Shown here: piece after piece, positions 35,831 through 46,634 of the stretch
Numbering within the stretch: position 1 is the first letter of the stretch
Layout: every line of letters starts with the position of its first letter
NCBI GenBank assembly: GCA_025642075.2
Contig: JAODUO010000530.1
Coordinates: 127,001-191,000 of the forward strand
Source of the DNA: Ridgeia piscesae
Lineage: Eukaryota; Annelida; Polychaeta; Sabellida; Siboglinidae
Length of the DNA stretch: 64,000 bases
Direction: 5' to 3'
The notes under the pieces: model-generated
Seen by the model: the letters and a program-made list of their open reading frames with translations, nothing else
Database searches by the model: none
Told to the model about the DNA's origin: nothing
Position numbers and translations under genes: made by a program

Positions 35831-37453
35831 ACCGGAACTCCCATCAGTGCTCCCACTGTGAACCTTCATCATAACCTTCCAGCACCAAGTGCCAACCAGA
35901 TGCACAGAACTTACAAAAGACATTCTCCAACAAACACACTGAAAACAATCTTCTATCACCACCGTGACTAGTGAAAACTAAAAAACAAAGGTCCCAACAT
36001 ACACTGTATATGGATATGCATGTTACATTCTGAGTAAAACAGTGCGATTCTTGCATATGTCTACACAACCACGTGCTAGTAATTGAACCAAGCTACTGAT
36101 GGAATTATAGTCCAGATCCAACATAAACCACCAAATACACAGCCAAAGAAAAACAGGTGCAAAACTCACTAACGTGTAAAACATATGGCACAAATTCAAT
36201 AACACTACGCGCATGCATTGTTTTAATATGCTGAGATAAAAACAAGATATCATGCATGTGTACATAGATAAATATATATATATATATAGTGTGTGAATAA
36301 TTACACTGTTTATAGAAGACAATAAGAGCTGCCATGATTTGTAATCTACCTAGAAACACACCGTCATTCCAGTTCTTTCTAGTCAGAAGTGAACTCATAA
36401 ATTTGTAGCTTATTTTATGGATAACAGTAACTCAACTGAAGGTGCTTGTAACTAGTGATCCAATTTATAATTGATTCCTGATCCAACTGGGCGAGCCTTC
36501 TTCACAATCTTAGTGAAAACTTTGCACTGGCAACACTGACCAATCTGACCAGTTATAGGTTGAGGAGATTCCTTGCACCAAACAATTTAAGTTTTTGACA
36601 GGGATAATACCACAAGTTCTAATGATTAAACTCAACAGTGCTTTGACAATAACATGTTTATTCATTAATAAATGTATTACAAAGTGATATGTAAAGAGTT
36701 TTGACTGGATCTCGAGGGGCTGTTTAGAATATAGTTAGGACCAGAACACAGATGCCATCCAGCTGGTCAGGAATCAACCTAATTCACACCGTGTTTGTAG
36801 CTGCACGTCTTGTAAACATAAACTAAAATCACATCATGTAGCTGTCGTTGTGCAAAATGCATTCTGCGTGTATCTGCAAACACACATGCATGCCCACGCA
36901 TACAGATGCACACACAATCACACACGCATGTGTAAACACATGCACAATCACCTGGAATGACACAAGCTGTGCAGCAACACGAAGGTGAATCTTGCCAAAC
37001 CACAAAACATAGGTAAAAACACCAACCAAAATGACAACATTTCAAGAAGACCAAAACATGTAGAACTGCAAAAGACAATCCAACGGTTGTGCAACGAAAA
37101 AGGCAACTGAAAATGACAGGTGCAACCCGAAAAGTGAACCATCATTCCTCACGGTGAAAACATTTGAAAAATGCCGAGGTAATACGAAAAAGCGTAGCGT
37201 AACAATTAGAAGAGAAAGAGCGGGAGGGAGAGTCCATAGACGTGTGAGAGTGAATAAGACAAAAATGAACTTATGTCAGAACTCAGAACGCGAATCACTG
37301 GGCATAGACCTGAAATAAAAAGAACAAAAGATTGTGTAAGAAACGCCGGAGAAAACAAACACTGCTGACCTCCTGACCTCCATCACTATCGCCTAGCAAC
37401 CATCACTATTCCTCTAGCAACCATCACTATCGCCTAGCACAAGGTACTCCACT

Positions 37454-37592
37454 GTGAGTGACACACTCAAGCAACTTGACACACTCAAGCAACTTGACAC
37501 GCTCAAGCTACTTGACACGCTCAAGCTACTTGACACGCTCAAGCTACTTGACACGCTCAAGCAACGTGACACGCTCAAGCAACTTGACACAG
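37454..37592. repeat. 18-bp tandem repeat CTCAAGCAACTTGACACG
   Basis: About seven 18-bp copies alternate CAACTT and CTACTT. They are open on both strands because 18 is a multiple of three. Not coding. Confidence 0.92.
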
Positions 37593-38302
37593 CACAAATC
37601 AGTAAAACACAGACGTGCAACAGAAGTGCAAATGAGAAGCAACTCCACAATCAGATCACGTAAAACCTTCTCGAGAATTCGACAGAATCATTGCTAGCTA
37701 TCCCCGGTGTAAATAACCACACTAGAAAGCTATCTAGGGCAACAAAACATCTTCTCCTTTGACATACTCAATTTGCACAATCCAAACACAGTACCAACCA
37801 GTCTAGTGAGGTTAATCCAGCGTGTAACATGGCAACAGTATTAGCCCAGCATTGTCTCTAGTCTCTACTGTGTTGTAGCTAAGTGCATGACTACTAGTGC
37901 ATAGTTTCTAGGTGCATCACATACATGTGAACACTTTCACAGTCACTACTTATGTGGTACCACACTTTGTTTACCTTTCATCACACAGTTTAATGGGTGG
38001 TCTTAGAAATTAGCAATGTTCAAAACTGTTTTGCATTTATCACTAAATCAATACATGCAGCATTTGTGATTTTTACGACCAAAACTTTTCATTAGATGAA
38101 ATGTTGTGTTTCCATCACTAGATGGTGCTATTCTAATATGCATCTAGAAATGAACAAACCAATTCCTTCCCAACATAACCTTTAACATGTTTTAGAATTT
38201 TGCAGTGTGTCAATTATTTGCGAGGGTCAATCTGTTTATTTAACAAGATGCTTTGTAAATTTTTCTATAAACTACACAAACGCAGGTAACACAATCTCTC
38301 AC

Positions 38303-38531
38303 CTCGACGTCGCGACTTCGAGCAACTTCTTTGAAATGCTCCTGCATCTCGAGGGTCTTGTCCATGCGGTCGTCCGTCATACAAAACATGCGCAGTTTCG
38401 CCTCCTGTTGGTCACGTCGCTTCGCAAACACGACGAACTTTGACATAAACGGCACTGCGATGACCTCACGGTACAGGTCGGTGGCCATCTTGGTTGCCTC
38501 GTTGACATTTTGACAATCCATCAGCCAGTAT
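38303..38531 (-). CDS. Ank: Ankyrin exon: start of the UPA domain
   Basis: The exon is 229 bp, with acceptor ACGTGTCACAG, donor CGAG/GTGAGAGA, phase 2 to phase 0. It encodes [20 protein letters not shown], then [40 protein letters not shown] and [16 protein letters not shown]. This corresponds to the region after the second ZU5 in vertebrate ankyrins (WLxDC, YxAKFVVFAK, RCFCMTDDKxDKTLE), which is strongly conserved. Confidence 0.97.
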
Positions 38532-39263
38532 CTGTGACACGTCACAGACAGCAGTTAATAAGAAGAACAAGATGATTTAAACTGGGTGTTTGTCTGTGCT
38601 GGGTCTACACTATGGAACTTGCTGCCACTCGAATTGCATTCAGTTGAGAACACTGGTCAGTTCGGAAGACTGAAGACATTTCTGTTTTTAAAGTAATACC
38701 GCACGAATATTCATCAATCATACATACAGTTATCATTAATTTTATCTTCGCATTATTTTAAATATCTAGTCTGTGCAGTTGTACAATACTTTATTTAATG
38801 TACATAAACTAGGATTTTGTCTTATTAACTTTTACTTTGCAACTTGTAATAAACGTATTTATTATTTTGTTTTGCCCTCTTATGTGAGATTTTGTTTTAT
38901 TGGTGTACACACCCATGAAGATGGCTTTTGCCCCAGATTTGATGGTGTTTAAATAAAGTTATTATTAAACAGTGGCCTTTTTCAACCTGATCTGTTCAAA
39001 GCTGCTTTACCCATTCATTGAAACTTGCCATGGTCATTAAAAAACTCAACAACTAAAAATGAATCGTTATTGAATATGAACATTTACTATTACCAATCTA
39101 AGATGACATATGCTGTATGTGTGTATTATCATTATGCACAGTTGGGTTGAATTCTATGCATGCAATCAAGAACATACATCAATCATGCATAAATGCCTGA
39201 CAACAGCAGTGTTTGATGTACGTTGTACAGTTCACAGACAGTAACAGTGACATGGACTTGTAC
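38532..39263. other. Intron with a LINE fragment
   Basis: A 5'-truncated non-LTR retrotransposon occupies about 38590-38970, annotated separately. The rest is unremarkable. Confidence 0.6.
38590..38970 (+). mobile_element. Non-LTR retrotransposon 3' end (5'-truncated LINE)
   Basis: Positions 38601-38696 on the plus strand translate to STLWNLLPLELHSVENTGQF and GRLKTFLFLK, then a TAA stop. This is the typical C-terminal end of LINE reverse-transcriptase ORFs (LWNxLPxxLR ... FxxxLKTxLF). It is followed by a 3' UTR ending in AATAAAGTTATTATT. Only the last 32 codons remain, so it is an inactive truncated insertion. It lies antisense to the ankyrin gene. Confidence 0.75.
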
Positions 39264-39360
39264 CTGGCAGACACAGTCAACGTGAATGAGACGCAGTCGT
39301 TGACAAACGTCAGTGGTGTCGTTCCTGTGATGTCCTCCCATAGCGCGGGGGTCGACCCTC
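39264..39360 (-). CDS. Ank: Ankyrin exon: end of the second ZU5 domain
   Basis: The exon is 97 bp, with acceptor TTTGATAG, donor GCCAG/GTACAAGT, phase 1 to phase 2. It encodes [20 protein letters not shown] and then [11 protein letters not shown]. The [19 protein letters not shown] string is nearly identical to vertebrate ankyrins. Confidence 0.97.
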
Positions 39361-41254
39361 CTATCAAACAAGTCACCACGTCAACAAATGTCACCAGTGT
39401 CATTGCCATGACAACCAACTTTACCGTTACTATGACAACCCTCAGAGATATGCAAGCAACCACCTCCACCGCAATGAGCTGCCTAGCACTATGATCTTGC
39501 GCATTAATGCTATGCATGTTAACATAATAACTGCCAATTAACATATAATTTTATTCATTGCCAATGATAATAAATGTTAACGATTAAAAAAAAAAAATCC
39601 ACCAATTATCTTGTAACAATTCTAATGTCATTAATTAATGTAGACATATTGCTGCAAACGGAGACGAAACAAAAATCCACAAAAGACGCTGAAGCAATTA
39701 GAGTAGCACATATAAAGCTGCACATTGTTAACGCATCCTCCATCCTATCCACAAGGTAGCGCCACTTGCTCTTACTCATCCTGTCCGTACATGTGCAAAA
39801 CATTAGTTAGTTTTGCCTAAATCAATCACTAGAAGACTAAGTATGTTGCAGAAGTATAACAACAAATGTTAAAATAAGCTTGTTACTGTCGTACAACATA
39901 TTCATGAAAACAATTCTTTTTAACAACTACCCCAGAAGATTTATAGTAAGCTTCGACACATTTGATAAAACAAAGAGAAAATTTAAATGCTACTCTATGT
40001 TAACTCAAACTGACTTGTATCTTTCCACGAGCACAAATCTTTATTTTCTAGTCTCTAGTCACTTTTCAAATTTGTCGGGGGGTTTCTGTCTGTCACCTGC
40101 CACGGTTAATTTTCGTAATAAAACAACAGTATATTAACTACAACTAACACACTTGAACTACAAATATGATTACATTGATTATCACTGTTTAACCACTACA
40201 ATAGTTTATGTCATTTACACATCTATGTACACTCTTTTAATCTGACTTTGTATCTACTGTTATAAGTACAACTGTATATATATATATTACAGACTTTGTC
40301 CGAATTAAATTACATACCAAAGTGTCAAACAAACACAAAACAACTGTTACTATCAAATGCATTATGACTGAGAGGAGGATGTTCTCCCCAGTCTACACAG
40401 CCAAGGAATGTCTGAAATAGAAGTTGAACTACAGTCGATGGTTTCTACAGACGTTTGTGCAATTCAACACAGCACAGACAACACGGAAGGCTGACAGGGA
40501 AGGGTGCAACTCAGTGTCGACAACTCAAACACAACTACACACTCGTGAGCACCAACAACACATGACAAGTGGCTGTTATTGCCTCTACAACTACAGCTAC
40601 TGCCGCTACAGCTGCCACCGCCGCTACAGCTGCCAGGCATGGGCTCAGACATCGTCTAACTTTGTATAAGAGTTCTAAGGGCCAATTCACGCTGCAGTTG
40701 TTAAATAATGTATGTTAACTTCTAATGATTACGGCCAATGCTAATCTTTAAAAAATTCACATTTCTATGATAACAATGATAATTCAAATGTTGTCATTAA
40801 ACGTATTGTTTTTGTGCTTGCCACTCTAAATAAATTTAAAAAGTCATGTTAAAAACCAGCCCATGTCTGACAGCGTAGACTGCTACTACTGCTGCCACCT
40901 GCCAGCGATGTGAAGCAGCCAGGTTTTTTCAGAGAGTTGCAAATATTGTAAAGTAGCTGTTATTTTGAGAGTTGCAAACACAGAATTTGCTGTAACCAAG
41001 ATTTATATTTTCAAACTTTGCACTAGGCCAGAAATTAAACCTTTGTCATTCACTCATAGGTTGTCGTTCCATTGGTGCAGGAGTCGCAATGATCTAGGTA
41101 ATTTACAACGTTTTAACGCTACTGGATACAAACAATGGTAGTTGTCTTAAAAATATGTTGCAATTAGCCAACTCCCTGAAAGCATTGTGTAGCATTTGTA
41201 TTCAGCAGGACGTGAGTCCTGTGGGAAGGGTCATGACCCCTGTAGAGGTAATAC

Positions 41255-41317
41255 CTTCACCATCAAACTGGTCAACACTGGGGGCCTCGTCATCGAGGTA
41301 AGCAATTGTGTCAGGAC
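41255..41317 (-). CDS. Ank: Candidate 63-nt cassette exon inside the second ZU5 domain
   Basis: The acceptor is GGTGGTTTCCAG and the donor GAAG/GTATTACC. The 63-bp segment is open in exactly the frame required (two leading, one trailing base) and encodes PDTIAYLDDEAPSVDQFDGE. It sits between two exons that also join in phase without it ([15 protein letters not shown]), so inclusion would insert 21 acidic residues into a conserved ZU5 loop. The sequence looks coding, with acidic residues as in neighbouring linkers, but vertebrate ankyrins lack such an insert as far as I recall. Confidence 0.6.
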
Positions 41318-42488
41318 CTGGAAACCACCAACATGACAGTCTAGCAGATCACTGTTGTGTCTACACTAATTTCCTCTATTTCCAGCTCATAAACAAACTG
41401 AAAGTGAACATTTCTAAAGAAATGTCTGTTGGGAACAGACAGACATTTATGGGACTTACGATGCAGCAGCATAACGGAACTAGAAATTATGAACTTCTCT
41501 GAAAGCAGTAATCATTATGAGTACCTTTTATCATATCAAGCAGAACTGATGCTGTGTTTAACACTGTGCCATGGGAAGTAAATCAGTCTCCTTAATATGA
41601 AACTAGCCGCTGGTATCTAAAAATAATCCAAAATTCCGTACCTTCATGTGTTAAATTTCACATCTGACAGATAGATAATATCAGAATATTTACAAAAACC
41701 TGCAGTTAGATTAGTGGACCCTCAAATGCTGACTGACGCATGACACCACAAACACTGGCTGAGCCGACGAAGCTGGCAGCATCTACGTTGACACTTGAGA
41801 ATGTGCATGCGTGTGCATGTACGCATGCTGCACGGAGAGGAAGTGAAATGTGACGAACTAGAGACACAGCACCATCACGAGCCGGTGCAACGACTACTAA
41901 TGACTACACCATCAGTGCACTACAACTGATGACACGCGAGGAAGGAGACACGGTGACACGACATGCGTCAACGTCTAGTGACACAGAACTACTGGCTAAG
42001 TGCAGACAGTTGGAAAAGAGAGATGAATGACAGTTACTTTTACCTAGGGACAGAGACGCACGCGGTGAGAGACAAAGGCAGAACATGTCAGAGATACAGC
42101 CCCACCAATACACTCGGTTACACATCATCACTACACACCTATGCAGCTCAACACACTCGAGTCTCATCACTCTGCTTTACAGTTTCCCCCAGGTGGCAGT
42201 GCTAACAATGGGCGTGGTTTTGTAAGCCAATCGATCGCAAAGCAGCAGCCAACTTCAGGTGGGTTAAGGTGTTTTATAAAAAGATATTAAATTTGATAAG
42301 CGTGAGAAATGGAACAAGACATTAATTAGCCCATTTGGTGAACTGTTTAAAGAGCTACGTGGAAAAGAGAGCCGTGTTTACAACACAACACAAGCTATTG
42401 CAACCGAAACGAAGCAACGCGCAACAAACGGTGTACAATCAGTCAATCTGTACATTGACACAATCCTACCACTATGGTAACATACATG

Positions 42489-42622
42489 GTTGCTATGGCG
42501 ATACAGTTGCTATGACGACATCCTTGCTATTGCCATAAGGTTGCTATAGTTGATACATCTGCTATGGCGACAAGGTTGCTATGGGGTCAGAGTTGCTGTA
42601 AATATACGGTTGCTATGGAAAC
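42489..42622. promoter_or_regulatory. Cluster of RFX X-box-like motifs
   Basis: The core GTTGCTATGG recurs about seven to eight times in 135 bp, in degenerate form. The copy at 42609-42622, GTTGCTATGGAAAC, fits the RFX X-box consensus (GTTGCYATGGNAAC), and that at 42489-42502, GTTGCTATGGCGAT, fits most of it. It could equally be a decayed minisatellite. Confidence 0.35.
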
Positions 42623-42901
42623 ACGGCTGCTGTGATAGTAACTACCTGCACACATACAAGCTTGTTTGACATTTACTGCAGAGGTGGCATCATCTCCCAG
42701 TCTGTCTCTAAGCCGACGACCATCATTAGAAGGGCTTTTTATGCCACCACAGACAGCAGCAATAAATCACACATTAACGAATTCACCAAACAAATTCAGT
42801 GAAACAGCGCAGCAAATGTGTCGCACTTAGAGACAGACGGAGCAAACGACGCATGTGAGATTTGACAACATGTGAGATTCAGCAACCAGGCTAACACCTA
42901 C

Positions 42902-43106
42902 CAGTCAGGCTACACAACAGCCGCAGTGTCGGTGCATCGCCACCGTACTGGTTGAGCATGCCCTTCTGGGAGGCCTTCGGTACAGGCACAGTCAGAGTGA
43001 TGGGTTTGTGGAACTTGCGTCGGCGCGGCTCCACCGTCACAATGGGACTCACCGCGACACGGTTGCCCAGCATCTTGGCCACTAGGTCAGCTGGCACGGG
43101 CTGGGC
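42902..43106 (-). CDS. Ank: Ankyrin exon: middle of the second ZU5 domain
   Basis: The exon is 205 bp, phase 0 to phase 1, acceptor TGTTTCAG, donor ACTG/GTAGGTGT. It encodes [20 protein letters not shown], then [40 protein letters not shown] and [20 protein letters not shown] and [11 protein letters not shown] are hallmark ankyrin ZU5 strings. Confidence 0.97.
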
Positions 43107-43755
43107 CTGAAACACAGCGTGATGCGGTACAGACGGGTGTCAGCAGAAACACACTTTGCAAAACACACATCACATGGAATGTGTTGTTCATGGCTGCAAG
43201 ATTCGATTTCACAATGAAACTTACTTTGTAAGAATTTTTTGAAAATGCAATGTTTCAATTTGTCGACAATGGATCTTGTTCACATGTTCATTACTGGACT
43301 CAGACTGGAAACGTCACATGTTTAAAGAAACTGCTCCAGAATAAGTTAAATTTTTGCTATCACACACGCACTCACGCACTCACATACTCACGCACACACG
43401 CACATACACACACACACACATAGAAAAAGGTCATGTAAGTTTTCTATGTCCAAAAATATATTCAGAATTTTGCTTGGTCGCCACTAAATATTATGTGGGG
43501 AAAATATAAAAAATAAGCTGGTGCGGTGGCTCCACCTATCGGATGAAACAAATAGTAATCCAAACTGACACGAGCAAAATTGTGCAAGTACCATACACTG
43601 TATTGGTATTGGTCGAAGCTAACACTTGTTACTTAGAACAGGCCGAGAGCACCGTAAACATGGGAAACGTACACTGCATTTGCTTTTTACATATACAGGA
43701 TAATGTTTTTTATAACGAATATAAAATGAAACATAAAACTGACATATCAACCCAC
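43107..43755. other. Intron with CA-rich stretch
   Basis: A CAC/CACGCA-rich run lies near 43370-43420. Nothing else is seen. Confidence 0.55.
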
Positions 43756-43967
43756 CTGAAGTCCGACTTTGATCTGCTTGGTGAGAGCGCCCTCTGGGAA
43801 CTGTGCCTGCACCTGCGGTACAACGGTGGAGCTGAGCATGCCGCCCTCGCGCCCCACAAAGCTCGACTCGGCACGGATCCGAGACACGATGGCGAAGTAC
43901 TGCGGGAAGTCCGTGGTGATGATGCGGGTGATGCGTCGCTGGTACAGCTCCTCCGCAGTCTCCAGGT
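43756..43967 (-). CDS. Ank: Ankyrin exon: ZU5 junction (end of first, start of second)
   Basis: The exon is 212 bp, phase 1 to phase 0, acceptor TGTTTGTAG, donor TTCAG/GTGGGTTG. It encodes [20 protein letters not shown], then [40 protein letters not shown] and [10 protein letters not shown]. The ITxDFPQYFAxVSRI and [23 protein letters not shown] strings match ankyrin ZU5 domains closely. Confidence 0.97.
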
Positions 43968-45716
43968 CTACAAACACATTACACGCTCCACGTGACACAC
44001 CATGACCTACATTGCCGACCTTGACCCGGTTTGATCTTAAAAGGAGGCAGTCTGTTTCTGGTTTTACTTGTTCATTATAATGATGTTCTCAAGTTCTTAG
44101 TTGAAGGTATACTGTGCTGTGATTATGCTTAGAAAGCCGATGAAAATCTTTGCATGTTGAATGTTTTGACCAGACATATATTCAACTGGTAAACAAAAGT
44201 TCTGGTTTCGAAACATTTTTATTGGCAATTTTGAGTTAACATCTTGTGCGATTTGGATTTACCCGTGATTAACACAGCAACACATTTACTGTTCAAATTC
44301 TGAGTAAGAAACAGACCACCAGTGTTTAATGAAACCTTGCTCTTATGTAAGAAACCTCACTAACATATTTTGTACATTCCTTATTTAATTTACACGATGT
44401 TTCATTGCACAGGAGACGTTTCCGCTAATTTTAAACAAGATCTTGCTTTGAACAGACTTGGAGAAGGATCATATGCGCGTAGTGGGATGAGACAGTCACA
44501 ATAAGGGTACATTAGATCTGTGTTGGCACGTAGAGGTTACTCAAACATTATGGAGGAATGCATGCATGTTACCTGTCAAGAACTACTTAAAGAAATGTTG
44601 GATATACAAACGTTTACATGTTACTGTGTCATGACATGAATAACAAGAATGACGTCACTTGTCCATGCAGTTACCCATCCTCCAAGCTACCAAGTCATAT
44701 CACGTTACGTTATCAGTAATTAATAAGTACAACCACAACTGTAAATTGTACAAATCAGCTGGCATGTTTGGACAAGTTATTTACACATTTTTCTTTTACG
44801 AAACTCCACAAATAGCAACATGCATCACTACTTCTAACTGTACTATTAATTTCCCTTAGGAATGAAGACATTTTATTTATATTACAAACATTCATAACTG
44901 CCAGTGCTTCCACCAGGGACAAGTGATAGGACAGGCTGTCGGCTCAAGTAAGCACCCGCTGCATGCTGGGTAATTTTCGCAATACAGAGAGTCCGTAGTC
45001 TGTAAACGGCTGCACTTATTTAGAAACGCACAGAAATAATTAATAAACAAATGCGATGAATCTAACTGATTAAATGTAAATATTTTCAGATTGAAGACAA
45101 TAAGTGTTGTTAGCTGGGGAAACACTAGCATATGTAATGTCTACATTATGTAAACAATGTCTGTGCAGAAACTAAACCTAAGTGCACGTTAGAGAAGCAC
45201 ATTCACACACTGCACTCAGTCTAGGAGAGGAAGCTGAAGATGAACAGGCAGGTTAGAATGAGTGGCAGTCGCGGGGGGGGGTACATGCTAGATGGAAGGG
45301 GTGACATGCGGGGGTAGACTAGGTTGTTGGGGACAGGGGTGGCTCAGGTGTATACAACCCAGTAGGTCTAGATCACTTATGGGCGCCATGCAAGATGCAA
45401 TGGATAACACAAATATTGTTCAAAGCAGGCGTATATCTTATAAGATATTCATAGATAGCTAACTAGAAATGATAGGGAATGGTGTATAGAAACACCTAAC
45501 ATAACTTTAAAATTGAAACAGTAAAACTTAGTTACTAACTGTAACAATATTAACATCGGTTCAGGACCAGGACTGAAATTATACCAATATTTTGTTTGAC
45601 TGAAATGATAACAATGTTTCTGGTATGACTGAAATCATAATGGAACGTAAGAAGAAGATAAAAGGCCTCACGCATCAGCATCCACCCAGGCGTGCGCGAC
45701 ATGTAATCACCTTCAC
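43968..45716. other. Intron, no distinctive content
   Basis: AT-rich sequence with a G-rich patch near 45270-45345 (several GGGG runs). No exon or repeat array. Confidence 0.5.
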
Positions 45717-45871
45717 CTTCAAAACTGCCGTTGAGGGCCTGATGTATGGCCTCCTCAGTGGCCTCGACCGAGTGCTCATACCATGTCTCTCCATTGTCAC
45801 TGCGAAAGATCACGATCTCTCGCTCCTTGCCCCGCAGTGACGCAAAGTGCGGCACCTCAATGATGACAGGG
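45717..45871 (-). CDS. Ank: Ankyrin exon: first ZU5 domain, C-terminal part
   Basis: The exon is 155 bp, phase 2 to phase 1, acceptor TTACCTGCAG. It encodes PVIIEVPHFASLRGKEREIV, then IFRSDNGETWYEHSVEATEE and AIHQALNGSFE. PVIxEVPHFxxLRGKERE and LRSxNGETW are family hallmarks. Two donors lie 6 bp apart (GAAG/GTGAAG, used here, and GAAG/GTGATT at 45711). The second would add Gly-Glu without changing frame. Confidence 0.95.
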
Positions 45872-46409
45872 CTGCAGGTAAAACAGGTCTACAGAGGATG
45901 CTTATAAACAAACGAGCAGTTTCTCTTCATGTTATCAGTAAATGAGAATCAACAATCAAGCAAGGGTAAATAGAGGTCATACAAACATATGAACAGATTA
46001 TTTATACATCATCAGTAAATGAGAATCAATATATAACTTGATGACTAGTGAATAATACTATTGATCAGAAAGAATAGAGAAAGGAAATTCTACAAACTCC
46101 AAGCATCATGTGTACATGTTGACATAACATAACCTTTCTACTTATAATTTCATGAAACTCCATCTCTGTGATGTCTCCAATGACGTCACAATTACTCGTG
46201 CATAATTCTTGGATTATGCATAACCTGTGTTTTCATGTGAGAGGGATCATCTGGTCACCATAACGCATTTCTAGAAAATAAATTGCTACGAAGGCGCAAC
46301 CTAGCTTGTGAAACATGCATTAACATAAAGCTGACCACGCCACCTGTTGGTGGTAAGGTTGATACTAATCGATATTTACACTGTGCAAATTGAACAGGCC
46401 ATTCCCTAC
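45872..46409. other. Intron, no distinctive content
   Basis: AT-rich sequence only. Confidence 0.5.
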
Positions 46410-46634
46410 CCGAGGAACTTTGCGGCGACAGGTCCCATCTCGAGGATGCGACTAGCCAGGCCCTCATTCTCCATGAGGGGGGGAGGGCAGGTCAACTTCT
46501 CCTTCCTCACCAGTTTACACGTGACACGTGTCGGCATGCACGCCTTGCCGGGCGGCACGATGATACGCACACCCGAGTGACGACATCCTCGCATGGCGCC
46601 ACCTCGTGCATCCACCATGAAGCTCACGAGGAAA
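46410..46634 (-). CDS. Ank: Ankyrin exon: first ZU5 domain with spectrin-binding motif
   Basis: The exon is 225 bp, phase 2 to phase 2, acceptor TGTCGCTACAG, donor CTCGG/GTAGGGAA. It encodes [20 protein letters not shown], then [40 protein letters not shown] and [15 protein letters not shown]. The Asp-Ala-Arg of VDARGG is the motif known to be needed for beta-spectrin binding in vertebrate ankyrins, and it is intact. The Arg/Pro core [10 protein letters not shown] is also conserved. Confidence 0.97.

Larger units (their letters stand above)
35124..38302. other. Intron with two small tandem arrays
   Basis: The intron holds the CCACTTGAGTCCAC array at 35.52-35.83 kb, the 18-bp array at 37.45-37.59 kb, a short TA run near 36271-36288 and a CA-rich stretch near 36.87-36.95 kb. 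No exon was seen in its 3.2 kb. Confidence 0.55.
39361..42901. other. Intron with a candidate cassette exon and X-box-like cluster
   Basis: The intron contains the candidate 63-bp exon (41255-41317) and the GTTGCTATGG cluster (42489-42622). A (TA) run lies near 40276 and a Gly/Cys-type trinucleotide-like stretch near 40595-40635. No other exon is supported. Confidence 0.55.

Noticed and set aside
45270..45345. G-quadruplex candidate
   Set aside because: The G runs are separated by loops of 9-16 bases, longer than typical stable quadruplexes.
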